The position numbers and the translations under genes are program-made. A stretch of DNA of 64,000 nucleotides from Acidobacteriota bacterium (GTDB taxonomy: Bacteria; Acidobacteriota; Blastocatellia; UBA7656). The notes under the pieces are model-generated. The model ran no database searches. It saw only the letters and a list, made by a program, of their open reading frames with translations, and was not told the origin of the DNA. Location of the stretch: assembly GCA_016201275.1 (NCBI GenBank), contig JACQDB010000077.1:1-64000 (forward strand). Reading direction: 5' to 3'. This document shows, piece by piece, positions 19,361 to 27,817 of the stretch (position 1 is its first letter; each line of letters opens with the position of its first letter).

Positions 19361-20536
19361 ATGAGCAAACAATTTCACTTTCACATTACGGCGACCGAAG
19401 TCCGACAACGGCTGGATGTTTTTCTGGCCTCGCAACTCGGCAGCTTGAGCCGCATACGCATTGCCAATCTGTTAGCGGCGGGCGCGTGTCTGGTGAATCA
19501 GCAGAGTAAACCCGCCGGTTATCATCTGGCGCTGTGCGATGAGGTAGAGATCACCATAGATGACAGCCTGCCGACAGCGATGCAGGCGGAAAAAATCGCG
19601 CTCGAAATTCTTCACGAAGACGAGCAGATTCTTGTGGTCGTCAAACCGAGCGGAATGCTAGTGCATCCGACGCGCAACGTAAAAAGCGGCACGCTGCTGA
19701 ATGCGTTGGCTTATCATTTGAACCCGTTGCGGATTGCAGATGCTTCGATTGCGGATTACGGATTGCAGAGTGCGGAATCCAGCTCGAATCATTTGCCTGC
19801 ACAGGAAGTGACCGGCGCAAGCGGCGAACCTGAAACCAGGGAATCCGCAATCCGCAATTCGCTATCTGCAATCGAAGCGTCTGCAATCAAAGCGCCAGCG
19901 GTAGTGCGTCCGGGGTTGATTCATCGGCTGGATCGCGCCACTTCAGGGGTGATGGTGATCGCCAAAACGCAAAAAGCGCTGGGCATCATCGGCAGGCATT
20001 TTCAGAAGCGTCTGGTGAAGAAACTCTATCTGGCGATTGTTGAAGGCGAGGTGGCAGCAGAGAGCGGAGCGATCATTGCGCCCATCGGTCTGGATGAAAG
20101 CCTTCGGCCTCCGCGCTGGGTGACGGAAGACGGCAAATATGCAGAGACCCGATTTCGCGTCATCGAGCGTCGCACGCACGCAACGCTGATAGAATTGGAG
20201 CCAGTCACCGGACGCACCAATCAACTGCGAATTCATTGCGCCTACCAGGGGCATCCGATTGTCGGCGATGAAATTTATTTTGCTCCGCCAGTGGCGGTTG
20301 AATCCGACCGCGCCCAACCTGCAACCGACAACGAGCAAGCGCTAACCGTCAACCCAGCCGCTGTGCCAAGCTTCGACCCACAAACGCCGGACACCCGACA
20401 CCGCACGTCGGACGCCATGCGTTTATGTCTGCACGCGGCGCGCTTGGAATTTCATCATCCGCAGGGTGGTCAGTGGATGACTTTTGATTCGCCTATGCCG
20501 CAAGCCATGCAGACCATCTGGCAGCGCTTTGCATAA
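19361..20536 (+). CDS. RluA-family 23S rRNA pseudouridine synthase with in-frame insertions
   Basis: 391 residues, longer than the usual ~310. The N-terminal S4 domain is RLDVFLASQLGSLSRIRIAN. The catalytic Asp is in the RluA signature GLIHRLDRATSGVMVIAKT. Conserved GRTNQLRIHCAYQGHPIVGD follows. Two segments lack homology: about residues 124-180, encoded by a palindromic DNA insertion (19732-19888), and about 308-347, before MRLCLHAARLEFHHP. Both fall at surface-loop positions between conserved blocks. The enzyme isomerises uridines in 23S rRNA (RluD/RluC-like; exact sites not predictable). All catalytic motifs are intact, so it is probably functional. Confidence 0.92.
   Translation: MSKQFHFHITATEVRQRLDVFLASQLGSLSRIRIANLLAAGACLVNQQSKPAGYHLALCDEVEITIDDSLPTAMQAEKIALEILHEDEQILVVVKPSGMLVHPTRNVKSGTLLNALAYHLNPLRIADASIADYGLQSAESSSNHLPAQEVTGASGEPETRESAIRNSLSAIEASAIKAPAVVRPGLIHRLDRATSGVMVIAKTQKALGIIGRHFQKRLVKKLYLAIVEGEVAAESGAIIAPIGLDESLRPPRWVTEDGKYAETRFRVIERRTHATLIELEPVTGRTNQLRIHCAYQGHPIVGDEIYFAPPVAVESDRAQPATDNEQALTVNPAAVPSFDPQTPDTRHRTSDAMRLCLHAARLEFHHPQGGQWMTFDSPMPQAMQTIWQRFA
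19732..19888. repeat. Palindromic element inside the RluA-type gene
   Basis: The left arm 19732-19752 (GATTGCAGATGCTTCGATTG) is the inverted complement of 19868-19888 with one mismatch in 21. Inner arms also pair: GCGGATTACGGATTGC against the complement of GCAATCCGCAATTCGC. The unit is read through in frame, adding about 55 residues. It resembles the common GATTGCGGATTGC-type intergenic palindromes, here inside a gene. Confidence 0.8.
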
Positions 20537-20653
20537 TGATGAACTTCATATGCGGCTATCAAAATGCTGCGGTCATCGTGACACAGAGCGCTTGCCAGAT
20601 TGACGACCAATTCTTCACTCTTTCTCCCTTTCTCCCCTTCACCCCCACGCCTG

Positions 20654-21523
20654 TCATTTCTCGCAGAGCGGGTCATACATATCGGGTCGGCGGTCACGGT
20701 AAAATTGCCAGTGGGTGCGGACTTCGCGGATTTCATCGAGGTTGAGATCGGCGACGATCAACTCATCTTGATCGGCGCTGCCTTTGGCCAGCACGCTGCC
20801 ATCAGGATTGCAGAAATACGACGAGCCGAAAAATTCGCCGATGTTCCAAGGCGCTTCCGTGCCGACGCGGTTGATGGTGCCGACGAAATAGCCGTTGGCT
20901 ACAGCGTGAGCGCGTTGTTCCAAATCCCATAAATAATCGGCGTGGCCTTTGGTGGTTGCCGAGGGGATGAAAACGATCTCCGCGCCGTGCAAACCCAGCG
21001 CCCGTGCCCCTTCAGGGAAATGCCGGTCATAGCAAATGTAAACGCCTATGCGGGCATACTTGGTCTCGAAGGTGGGAAAGCCCAGATTGCCGGGGGTGAA
21101 ATAAAATTTCTCCCAGAACCCCGGCAGGCAATGCGGAATATGGGTCTTGCGATATTTGCCTAGATAGCTGCCATCGGCATCAATGACGGCAGCAGTGTTG
21201 TAATAAACGCCGGTCATCTCTTCTTCATAAATCGGCACGACGATGACCATCTGATGCTGCCGGGCAATCTCACACATCAATTGCGTAGTCGGCCCATCGG
21301 GGATGCGCTCGACCAGTTCATACCAATGCGGATTTTGTTCGGCAGGAAAATAGGGACCGTAAAACAGTTCCTGAAGACAAATGATCTGCACGCCTTGTTG
21401 GGCGGCGTCGGCAATCATGGCGATGTGTTTATCCAGCATCGCCTGTTTGATTTTTGCTATCGGTTGTTCAGCCGTCTCGACGTTACTGGCTTGTATGAGT
21501 CCACATCTGACGATTCGTGACAT
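20654..21523 (-). CDS. Carbon-nitrogen hydrolase (beta-ureidopropionase / N-carbamoylputrescine amidase-like)
   Basis: 289 residues, nitrilase superfamily. The Glu-Lys-Cys triad is visible: Glu in LQELFYGPYF, Lys in KYRKTHIPH, and Cys in VYICYDRHFPEGAR. The sequence HCLPGFWEKFYFTPGN is typical of the carbamoyl-amide branch that releases CO2 and ammonia from N-carbamoyl amines or beta-amino acids. Next upstream on the same strand is an SsnA-like aminohydrolase, which suggests a nitrogen-scavenging pair for purine or pyrimidine breakdown, but element C3 separates them and an operon is uncertain. AAAGGA precedes ATG 21523. Confidence 0.93.
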   Translation of the reverse strand: MSRIVRCGLIQASNVETAEQPIAKIKQAMLDKHIAMIADAAQQGVQIICLQELFYGPYFPAEQNPHWYELVERIPDGPTTQLMCEIARQHQMVIVVPIYEEEMTGVYYNTAAVIDADGSYLGKYRKTHIPHCLPGFWEKFYFTPGNLGFPTFETKYARIGVYICYDRHFPEGARALGLHGAEIVFIPSATTKGHADYLWDLEQRAHAVANGYFVGTINRVGTEAPWNIGEFFGSSYFCNPDGSVLAKGSADQDELIVADLNLDEIREVRTHWQFYRDRRPDMYDPLCEK

Positions 21524-21557
21524 AATTGAATAGTTCCTTTCTCTCGTTCGATATTAA

Positions 21558-21669
21558 AGATGGTGGATGAAATAACCTGCAAGGCTTGAGTGCTTTTCCC
21601 AGGCCTTGTACGGACGACCACCGCAGGGTCGCCCGTACAAGGTTGCACTTGCTTTCATCCACTATCCTA
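21558..21669. repeat. Element C3
   Basis: ATGGTGGATGAAAT at the left and TTTCATCCACTATCCTAA at the right form the inverted ends. The interior hairpin is TTGTACGGACGACC against GGTCGCCCGTACAA. Its right end reaches the stop codon (21667-21669) of the next minus-strand gene. Confidence 0.75.
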
Positions 21670-23004
21670 ACTGCGTTGCAATTTCGCCCAGAGTTTCGCT
21701 GTCGCCCGGCGCGCCTGTTCATAAATCCGTTCTTCATCAAGCCTTGATTGGCGGTTTCGCATGATGAAATCTCCGTTGACCATCACGCTGTCAACGGTAG
21801 CCGAATTCATGCCAAAGACAAAATGCCAAGCGAAGTTTTCCGCATTGATGGGCGTTGGTGTTGGATAATTCAAGACCATTAGATCAGCCGCCGCGCCGGT
21901 ATCCAGCGCACCAAGTTCGACGCCGAAAATTTCCGTAGCCAGGCGTTGATTGTTGGCCAGCGTGCCGAGCCAGTGGTCGGCGCTGAAAGGAGTTTGCGCG
22001 TCGCGGCCTTTGAAAAAAGCGAATTGGGTTTCGGCAAATAAATCCGCGCCGATGCCATCGGTTCCCAACACAACACGCGCACCGAATTGCGGCGTCGGCG
22101 CGTAGCCGACTTGATTGTTCATATTCGAGCGCGGATTGTGCGCCAGCCACACCCCGGCCTCACGCGCCATTTGAAGGTCGCGTGCGTCCAAGTGCGTGCC
22201 GTGCGCGAGAATAGTTTGGCGATGGAGAGCATCGTGTTTTGCCAAACGCTCAAGGAGGCTGAGGCCGTATTGTTGCCGTGCGTCTTCAACGTCGCATAAA
22301 TCTTCGGCGACGTGTATGTGCAGCCCTGCATCATAGTCGCGCATCAAGGCGGCGCAGGCTTCAAGCGCTTCATCCGCCAAGGTGAACGAAGCGTGTGCGC
22401 CAACCAGGCCGCGAAACAGCGACGCTTCAGGCGAGGTCGCGGCGCTTTGGTTAGGCCGGTCAACAGGGGTTGTTGATTTCAGGAAAGCGCGATTCTCTGC
22501 GATGCCTTCCTCACGGAGCCAGCGTCCGCCGCGATCCGTCACTTCATAACACAGGACGCCGCGCACGCCGACTTTTTCAAGCGCCTCGCGGACGATTGAT
22601 AGAGAGCCTTGGATATGCGAAGGCGAAGCGTGATGATCGAATAAACAAGTTGTCCCGCTACGCGCCGCGTCCAGCGCGCCCACCAGCGCGCTCCAATAAA
22701 TCGTCTCTTCATCAAGCGCGGCATCAAGTCGCCACCAGATGAGTTCCAGAATCTCTTTGAAATTATGGGGCGAGCGCGGCGGCGCGGGCATTCCTCGCGC
22801 CAGTGCCGAATACAGATGAGTGTGCGCGCAAACCATACCCGCCATCACAATTTTGCCGCCGAGGTTTAGGACTTCTTCACCATCGCAAGGTGCTAGTTGA
22901 GCGCCGCGTTCGCTGATGCGCCCGTTGCGAATTCGCAGGCTGGTGCGTTCGACAGCCACAGGGTTGAGCGTGATGAGAGTAGCATCTTGTAACAGGTACG
23001 CCAT
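21667..23004 (-). CDS. SsnA-like aminohydrolase (amidohydrolase superfamily)
   Basis: 445 residues, matching the length of SsnA-type putative aminohydrolases. Metal ligands: HxH in MVCAHTHLYSALARGMP, His in LHIHVAED, His in TILAHGTHLD, and Asp in VVLGTDGIGAD. The deaminase-like subtype (cytosine, guanine or triazine deaminases) is expected from the HNPRSNMNNQVGYAP block. SsnA is associated with purine degradation and selenium-dependent hydroxylases in enterics; neither is seen here. Probable cytoplasmic deaminase of a heterocyclic base. GAGGG lies upstream of ATG 23004. Confidence 0.88.
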   Translation of the reverse strand: MAYLLQDATLITLNPVAVERTSLRIRNGRISERGAQLAPCDGEEVLNLGGKIVMAGMVCAHTHLYSALARGMPAPPRSPHNFKEILELIWWRLDAALDEETIYWSALVGALDAARSGTTCLFDHHASPSHIQGSLSIVREALEKVGVRGVLCYEVTDRGGRWLREEGIAENRAFLKSTTPVDRPNQSAATSPEASLFRGLVGAHASFTLADEALEACAALMRDYDAGLHIHVAEDLCDVEDARQQYGLSLLERLAKHDALHRQTILAHGTHLDARDLQMAREAGVWLAHNPRSNMNNQVGYAPTPQFGARVVLGTDGIGADLFAETQFAFFKGRDAQTPFSADHWLGTLANNQRLATEIFGVELGALDTGAAADLMVLNYPTPTPINAENFAWHFVFGMNSATVDSVMVNGDFIMRNRQSRLDEERIYEQARRATAKLWAKLQRS

Positions 23005-23046
23005 AATTTTTCAGCCCTCAGCCAGGCAGCACAAAATACGCTGGGT

Positions 23047-23147
23047 TAGAGCGTGTCGCAGAATTCCAGCAACCGCCCATATCTTGCGGATAGTTAAACT
23101 TCACCTACAATATCTGGACAGAAAATCCATTTATGCGCCACGCTCTA
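23047..23147. repeat. Element A4, ~101 bp MITE-like palindrome
   Basis: Termini TAGAGCGTGTCGCAGAATTC and TGCGCCACGCTCTA. It lies in the spacer between the aminohydrolase and MFS genes, in the same orientation as A3 and A5. Confidence 0.85.
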
Positions 23148-23183
23148 ATTACTACGAAACGGTTTTCTTAGGCGCTGGCGAAT

Positions 23184-24443
23184 TCATGCAACGGTTTGTA
23201 ATTCGGCTTCAGCTTGTTCCTGTAGGCCGCCCAATCGTCGAATCTCCGGCCAGACCAGCGCAATTAACAGCACCACCAGAATCGTGCCGACGCCACCGGC
23301 GGCAACGGCAATCACCGTTCCCAACAAAGAGGCCGCAACGCCCGATTCAAATTCGCCCAACTCGTTTGACGCGCCCAGAAAAACATTATGCACAGCCGCC
23401 ACGCGGCCACGCAGTTCATCCGGGGTTCGCACCATTAAGAGGGTTCCGCGAATGATAACACTGACCTGGTCGAGGCCGCCAAGTAGAGCCAGCATCAACA
23501 ACGACAGCGGCAAAGAAGTTGACAGCCCAAAGACGATGGTGGCCGCGCCGAACCCCGCAACCGCCCATAACAACGCTTGTCCGGCGCGTTGAAACGGCGG
23601 ACGATGAGCAATCAACACCGCTACGATGACCGCACCGATTGAAGGCGCGGCGCGCAACCAGCCCAACCCCGCAGGGCCGACGTGAAGAATGTCTTTGGCA
23701 AAGATGGGCAGAAGCGCGGTGGCCCCGCCCAGCAACACAGCAAACATATCCAAAGTGATGGCGGCCAAAATCACTTTGGTGCGGCGTATGAAAGTGGTGC
23801 CTGCGGCGAGCGAACGCAAAGTGAAAGCGGCACGCGCCGCACGCGGAACGCGCACGCGCAGCGCGAGAATAAGCGTTAAAAAAATTAATCCGGCGACGAC
23901 GTTCAAGGCATAAACCACCGCCGCTTGATGCCTCCAGCCAATGAGCAAACCGCCCAACGCCGGACCGACGATGACCGCCAGTTGCCAAGCGCTGCTGCTC
24001 CAGGTCGCAGCGTTTTGAAACGTCGTCGGCGTGACCGTGTGCGGCAGAAGCGCAGAGATCGCCGGGTTTTGAAAAGCGCGCGCCAGCCCGATGGCAAACA
24101 GGCTCAGATAGATTGCCCACAAAGGGCCTGGGTTGATGGACAACCACGCCAGACTGAGCGCCGCAGCGACCAGCAAGCTTTCGGTAATGGCGATAATTTT
24201 TTTCGGCGGAAATTGATCGGCAACGTGACCCGCCGGAAGCACAAAAAGAAAGATCGGCAAGACTTGAACAAATCCTACAAGACCAAGCGCCAAGGCCGAA
24301 GAGGTGCGCTCGTAGAGTTCCCAACCGATGGCGAGGCCAAGCATCTGTTGCCCTGTGACGCCGATGAATTTGCCGATGACCAGCAAACGAAACTCCCGAA
24401 ACCGCAATGCCGCAAACGCATCATGCTGTTTTTCCGAATCCAT
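23184..24443 (-). CDS. MFS exporter (EntS/MFS_3-like)
   Basis: About 419 residues from ATG 24443 (an in-frame ATG lies three codons earlier), with about 12 predicted membrane helices. The opening ALRFREFRLLVIGKFIGVTG and the loop GHVADQFPPKKIIAI are typical of the enterobactin-exporter-like MFS_3 group. RLARAFQNPAISALLPHTV and RGTLLMVRTPDELRGRVAAV are also characteristic. It is probably a proton-driven exporter of a small metabolite or drug. There are no siderophore genes nearby, so no substrate is proposed. Confidence 0.9.
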   Translation of the reverse strand: MDSEKQHDAFAALRFREFRLLVIGKFIGVTGQQMLGLAIGWELYERTSSALALGLVGFVQVLPIFLFVLPAGHVADQFPPKKIIAITESLLVAAALSLAWLSINPGPLWAIYLSLFAIGLARAFQNPAISALLPHTVTPTTFQNAATWSSSAWQLAVIVGPALGGLLIGWRHQAAVVYALNVVAGLIFLTLILALRVRVPRAARAAFTLRSLAAGTTFIRRTKVILAAITLDMFAVLLGGATALLPIFAKDILHVGPAGLGWLRAAPSIGAVIVAVLIAHRPPFQRAGQALLWAVAGFGAATIVFGLSTSLPLSLLMLALLGGLDQVSVIIRGTLLMVRTPDELRGRVAAVHNVFLGASNELGEFESGVAASLLGTVIAVAAGGVGTILVVLLIALVWPEIRRLGGLQEQAEAELQTVA

Positions 24444-24452
24444 AAGCAGCAT

Positions 24453-24636
24453 TGTAACGCTTCGCGTTGCCTACGGCTATTTGCCTGTTTAAGATGGCGG
24501 ATGAAATAAAGTGAAAGTTCAGAGTTACGCCTTTAGGCGTGAAGCGTCTGCGTCAACTCACGCCCAAGCTCGACACTGTACATTTTTCAGAGGCGAACCA
24601 ATCTTGCTAACCCTACCAACTGCTGTCGGGGATGCT
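24453..24636. other. Spacer upstream of the MFS gene
   Basis: Contains the C-like fragment GATGGCGGATGAAATAAAGTG at about 24492 (left end only) and no ORF. It leads directly into B2 and repeat array E. Confidence 0.4.
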
Positions 24637-24763
24637 TAAAGCGGTTTGGGTTTGAGATTACGGAAACCTCAAACCCGTTAAGCGGCGGTCGAAGACCGGC
24701 GCACGGTCGAAGACCGCTGCTCAACGATAAGGTGTTCCGTACACACATATGAAAACCGCTCTA
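24637..24763. repeat. Element B2, ~127 bp MITE-like element
   Basis: Ends TAAAGCGGTTTGGG and AAAACCGCTCTA. The TTTGAGATTACGGAAACCTC block and CATATG near the right end are identical to B1. The central hairpin GTTAAG...CTCAAC again carries GGTC/GACC stems. Confidence 0.85.
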
Positions 24764-24779
24764 AAGTTCAACCTACGAA

Positions 24780-25105
24780 ACACCGCAAAACTTCAACCAA
24801 TCCCCCCGATGGCAATCGGGGGATAGTTAAAATCCAACCTACAAAACGCGGCCAACGATAAACGAATCCCCCCGATGGCAATCGGGGGATAGTTAAAGTC
24901 CAACCTTGCCTGAGGCTCAAGGCTGGACTTTAACCTTCCCCCAACTGCCGTTGGGGGGATTGCAAAAAATTTTGCTTGCCTGCTCTGGTAGGTTGGATTT
25001 TAACCTTCCCCCAACGGCAGTTGGGGGATTGCAAAAAAGCTTTGCTTGCCTGCTCTGGTAGGTTGGGCTTTAACCCTCCCCGCGATGGCAATCGGGGGGA
25101 TTCAG
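24780..25105. repeat. Element E: array of GGGGG-stem palindromes
   Basis: Five palindromes of the type CCCCCGATGGCAATCGGGGG or CCCCCAACGGCAGTTGGGGG occur at about 24800, 24868, 24938, 25009 and 25080. The first two are followed by ATAGTTAAA(A/G)TCCAACCT. The later ones are in the opposite sense, preceded by GGTTGGATTTTAACCTTC and separated by TTGCTTGCCTGCTCTGGTA. The spacing is about 70 bp. Confidence 0.8.
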
Positions 25106-25297
25106 GCGAATGACCCGACCGCCTCGCCTCTCAGTTCGTAAACTTCTCAGCGGCGCGCCACCTGGAGTGAATCCGCTTTTTACTTTCACCCCTTGGAATG
25201 AGTCAACTACCACTGCCTCTGGCGGTGGCTTCAAGAAAGAGTGAATGCTTGTGAGCAGACCAGGTGAATAAAATTGGCTGAGATTGAATGAAGCTAC
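25106..25297. other. Spacer after array E
   Basis: No ORF or repeat supported; leads to the 3' end of the GT2 gene. Confidence 0.35.
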
Positions 25298-26335
25298 TTA
25301 TGGTTTTTCGAGACGAGTTTTGTGATCGCTGTGCCGTTGGCGCAACCAAGAGAGGAAGGCCATTACTTCGCGCATCAGGCCGCCATTTTCGGAACGGCGA
25401 AATGCCGCCAACCGATTTTGCAGAAAGCCTACGAAAAACCAGAGGCGAGTTTCGCGTTCAAACGCGGTTGATGAATCACCGGTCAAGCGTTCTTTACACC
25501 ACGCCAACGCATCTCGACACGCCTGTTTATAGAGGTGCGCCGGCACATCGAACAAGCGACCGGCGGAACGCTCGAAATCGGCGTCGCGCAGCAACGCATA
25601 AAAATGTCCATGTCCGCGATGCCACTGGCGATGATAGCTTTTGCTGAAGCGCTCGGCCTGCACTGCCGTGGTGACGACCAGTTCGGGAAGATACATCTCC
25701 TGCAATCCGGCGTTCCATAAACGCTGATGCAATTCGTGGTCTTCCATTGAACCGATGCGGTTTTTGACGCGCTGCAAGACGGGCGAAAATAACCCTGTGC
25801 GCTTCAAAGCTTCGCGGCGCAAAGCGAGATTGGCGGCGACCAGCCCAAGCGGATTTTCGGCGTTGATGCGAAAAGCTTGGTCGCCATAATCCTGTAGCGC
25901 CAGCGGCATCCAATGCTGTCGCGTCAACCATTCGGGAAACGCGCCGCACCCTTGCGGCAAGACCTTGCCACCGAGTCCGGCGAGGTCAGGATGTTCAGCG
26001 AAAGCGCGTTTGATGGTCGCCACCCAATTTCGACTGACGCATACATCATCATCAAAAAACGCCAGTATAGGCGCACGCGCCTGGGCGATTGCCGCGTTGC
26101 GCGCAAACGAGACGCCCTGCTGCGGCTCGAATAGATAACGCGCCGGTACAGGGCTTGGTGACAACATCGCTTCGCAGACCTCGCGGGTGCGGTCGGTCGA
26201 ATGATTGTCAACGACGAGGAGTTCGTAACGCACCTGCGGACAATCTTGCGCGAGGATGCTGGCGATAGCCTGCGGCAACAATTCGCAGCGATTGTAGGTG
26301 CAGAGAATCACCGCTATGTCGAACGACTCACTCAT
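25298..26335 (-). CDS. Family 2 glycosyltransferase
   Basis: 345 residues from ATG 26335, which has GGAG about 8 nt upstream; the frame is open to 26464 but that part is repeat C4. The GT-A opening is DIAVILCTYNRCELLPQAI and the metal-binding acidic cluster is FFDDDVCVS. The acceptor-side motif GSMEDHELHQRLWNAG and the C-terminal FSKSYHRQWHRGHGHFY resemble the GT2 proteins at 28774 and 40736, so these are paralogues. It is the last gene of a four-gene minus-strand operon with an ABC polysaccharide exporter. Cytoplasmic or membrane-associated; donor and acceptor sugars unknown. Confidence 0.92.
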   Translation of the reverse strand: MSESFDIAVILCTYNRCELLPQAIASILAQDCPQVRYELLVVDNHSTDRTREVCEAMLSPSPVPARYLFEPQQGVSFARNAAIAQARAPILAFFDDDVCVSRNWVATIKRAFAEHPDLAGLGGKVLPQGCGAFPEWLTRQHWMPLALQDYGDQAFRINAENPLGLVAANLALRREALKRTGLFSPVLQRVKNRIGSMEDHELHQRLWNAGLQEMYLPELVVTTAVQAERFSKSYHRQWHRGHGHFYALLRDADFERSAGRLFDVPAHLYKQACRDALAWCKERLTGDSSTAFERETRLWFFVGFLQNRLAAFRRSENGGLMREVMAFLSWLRQRHSDHKTRLEKP

Positions 26336-26365
26336 GATTGCTCCGTAAGTTTGAGAGCCTTGATC

Positions 26366-26487
26366 ATAAATGTACGGGCGATCCTGCGGTGGTCGCCTCT
26401 CTTTGAAATCTATTGGCTTTGAAGAAGGGGCGACCACCGCAGGATCGCCCGTACAAGGTTGCACTTTATTGCCGCCACAATCCTAAC
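26366..26487. repeat. Element C4
   Basis: TGTACGGGCGATCCTGCGGT at the left and its inverted counterpart ACCGCAGGATCGCCCGTACA at the right, about 32 bp apart, form a near-perfect 27-bp stem. The right side ends GCCACAATCCTAAC. It sits between the ABC ATPase gene and the GT2 gene within the operon and could form a strong mRNA hairpin there. Confidence 0.8.
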
Positions 26488-26548
26488 CGGCGGCCTTCAT
26501 CCGATGACCGACGAGAGGCTTTCTGCTCTTTCACAAAACTCTACGTTG

Positions 26549-27796
26549 CTATGAAACTACATTGCTGACCGCCGGTTCGGCGGCGAGGTGCGACGCCAAC
26601 GACTCGCGTTGATGTCGCCATTGGTGCGGCATATAAAATTTGCCATAGACCAAGCGCCCCGGATCAATGCGTAGCAAGGCGCGTTGATATTGCCAGTCAA
26701 TGTGGCTGCCTTCGGGGGCGGCGCGATGCTTGATCGTTGCGTCCACATAATAGATGCCCGGCAACAAGCCAATTTCGGCGCAACCGAATTCAATCACCCC
26801 CGCGCCGGGTTCTATATCAATCGGGTCGCCGCTGACTTCGGTGGTGAACTGACTAATCAATTCGCGGCTGCCGGAAAAAAAGAGCACCTCGAAGACGCCA
26901 TCCTCGATGCGCTCGTGGGCAAAATATTCCAGGCGTACTTGCAAAGGTTGGCCGGTGTCATAGGCTTCTGTGGGCTTGCCGTTCAGGTCGAAAAGTTGCA
27001 GCCCGGTAATCTCTGCGGCTTTGGTAATCAACAGCCCGTGCAGATCAGGCGGCGAAAAATCTGCCGCCGTGTGCTGATATTGGTTGACCACATCGAACGA
27101 AGAACCGCTGGCGACAATCTCGCCCTGGCGCATCAACAAGGCACGCTTGCACAAACGCTGCACTGCGCCGAGGTCGTGCGAAATAAATACGATAGTGGTT
27201 CCCGACCGTCTGAGGTCTTCGATGCGGCGCAGACATTTGGCTTGAAAGGCCAGATCACCGACCGCCAGCACTTCATCGAGCAACAGTATGTCGGGGTCAA
27301 GGTGCGCCGCTATGGAAAACCCCAGCCGCACATACATACCCGATGAATAGCGTTTGACGGGCAAATCCAGAAACGGTTTGATCTCGGCGAATTCGACGAT
27401 GCTTTCGAGTTTTTTGGCAATCTCGCGGCGGCGCATACCAAGAATCGAGCCGTTCAGATAAATGTTTTCGCGCCCCGTCAATTCAGGGTGAAAGCCGGAA
27501 CCGACTTCGATGAGCGCCGATAAACTGCCGTTGATTTTGATCTCGCCGGTGGTGGGCGAGGTGATGTTCGAGAGCAGTTTTAACACCGTGCTTTTGCCCG
27601 CCCCGTTAGGGCCGATGATACCCAGCGATTCGCCGCGCTCGACTTCAAAGCTGACATCTTTCAGCGCCCAAAATTCTTTCGAGCGTCGCCACAGGCTTTG
27701 CAATTTGCGAACGACTTTGTGGGGCGAAGCGTCGGCGTGATCTTCTTCGCGGATTTTGTACTTTTTCGAGACTCCATCAAATTTCAAATCAAACAT
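26549..27796 (-). CDS. Polysaccharide ABC exporter ATPase (Wzt-like) with substrate-binding C-domain
   Basis: 415 residues. The nucleotide-binding domain (about 1-250) has Walker A GPNGAGKS, the signature YSSGMYVRLGFS, Walker B DILLLDEVLAVGD and the switch His in FISHDLGAV. GSGFHPELTGRENIYLNG is characteristic of teichoic-acid/O-antigen exporters (TagH/Wzt/KpsT type). Residues about 270-415 form an extra beta-rich domain (LQVRLEYFAHERIEDGVFEV, GIYYVDATIKHR) like the Wzt carbohydrate-binding C-domain that selects the finished glycan. It pairs with the permease 21 bp upstream. Confidence 0.94.
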   Translation of the reverse strand: MFDLKFDGVSKKYKIREEDHADASPHKVVRKLQSLWRRSKEFWALKDVSFEVERGESLGIIGPNGAGKSTVLKLLSNITSPTTGEIKINGSLSALIEVGSGFHPELTGRENIYLNGSILGMRRREIAKKLESIVEFAEIKPFLDLPVKRYSSGMYVRLGFSIAAHLDPDILLLDEVLAVGDLAFQAKCLRRIEDLRRSGTTIVFISHDLGAVQRLCKRALLMRQGEIVASGSSFDVVNQYQHTAADFSPPDLHGLLITKAAEITGLQLFDLNGKPTEAYDTGQPLQVRLEYFAHERIEDGVFEVLFFSGSRELISQFTTEVSGDPIDIEPGAGVIEFGCAEIGLLPGIYYVDATIKHRAAPEGSHIDWQYQRALLRIDPGRLVYGKFYMPHQWRHQRESLASHLAAEPAVSNVVS

Positions 27797-27817
27797 GATT
27801 GTTCGGCTCCGCTGGTG

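Noticed and set aside
24780-25105. Possible CRISPR array
   Set aside because: The repeats are palindromes in both orientations, the intervening sequences are themselves repeated, and no cas genes are nearby.
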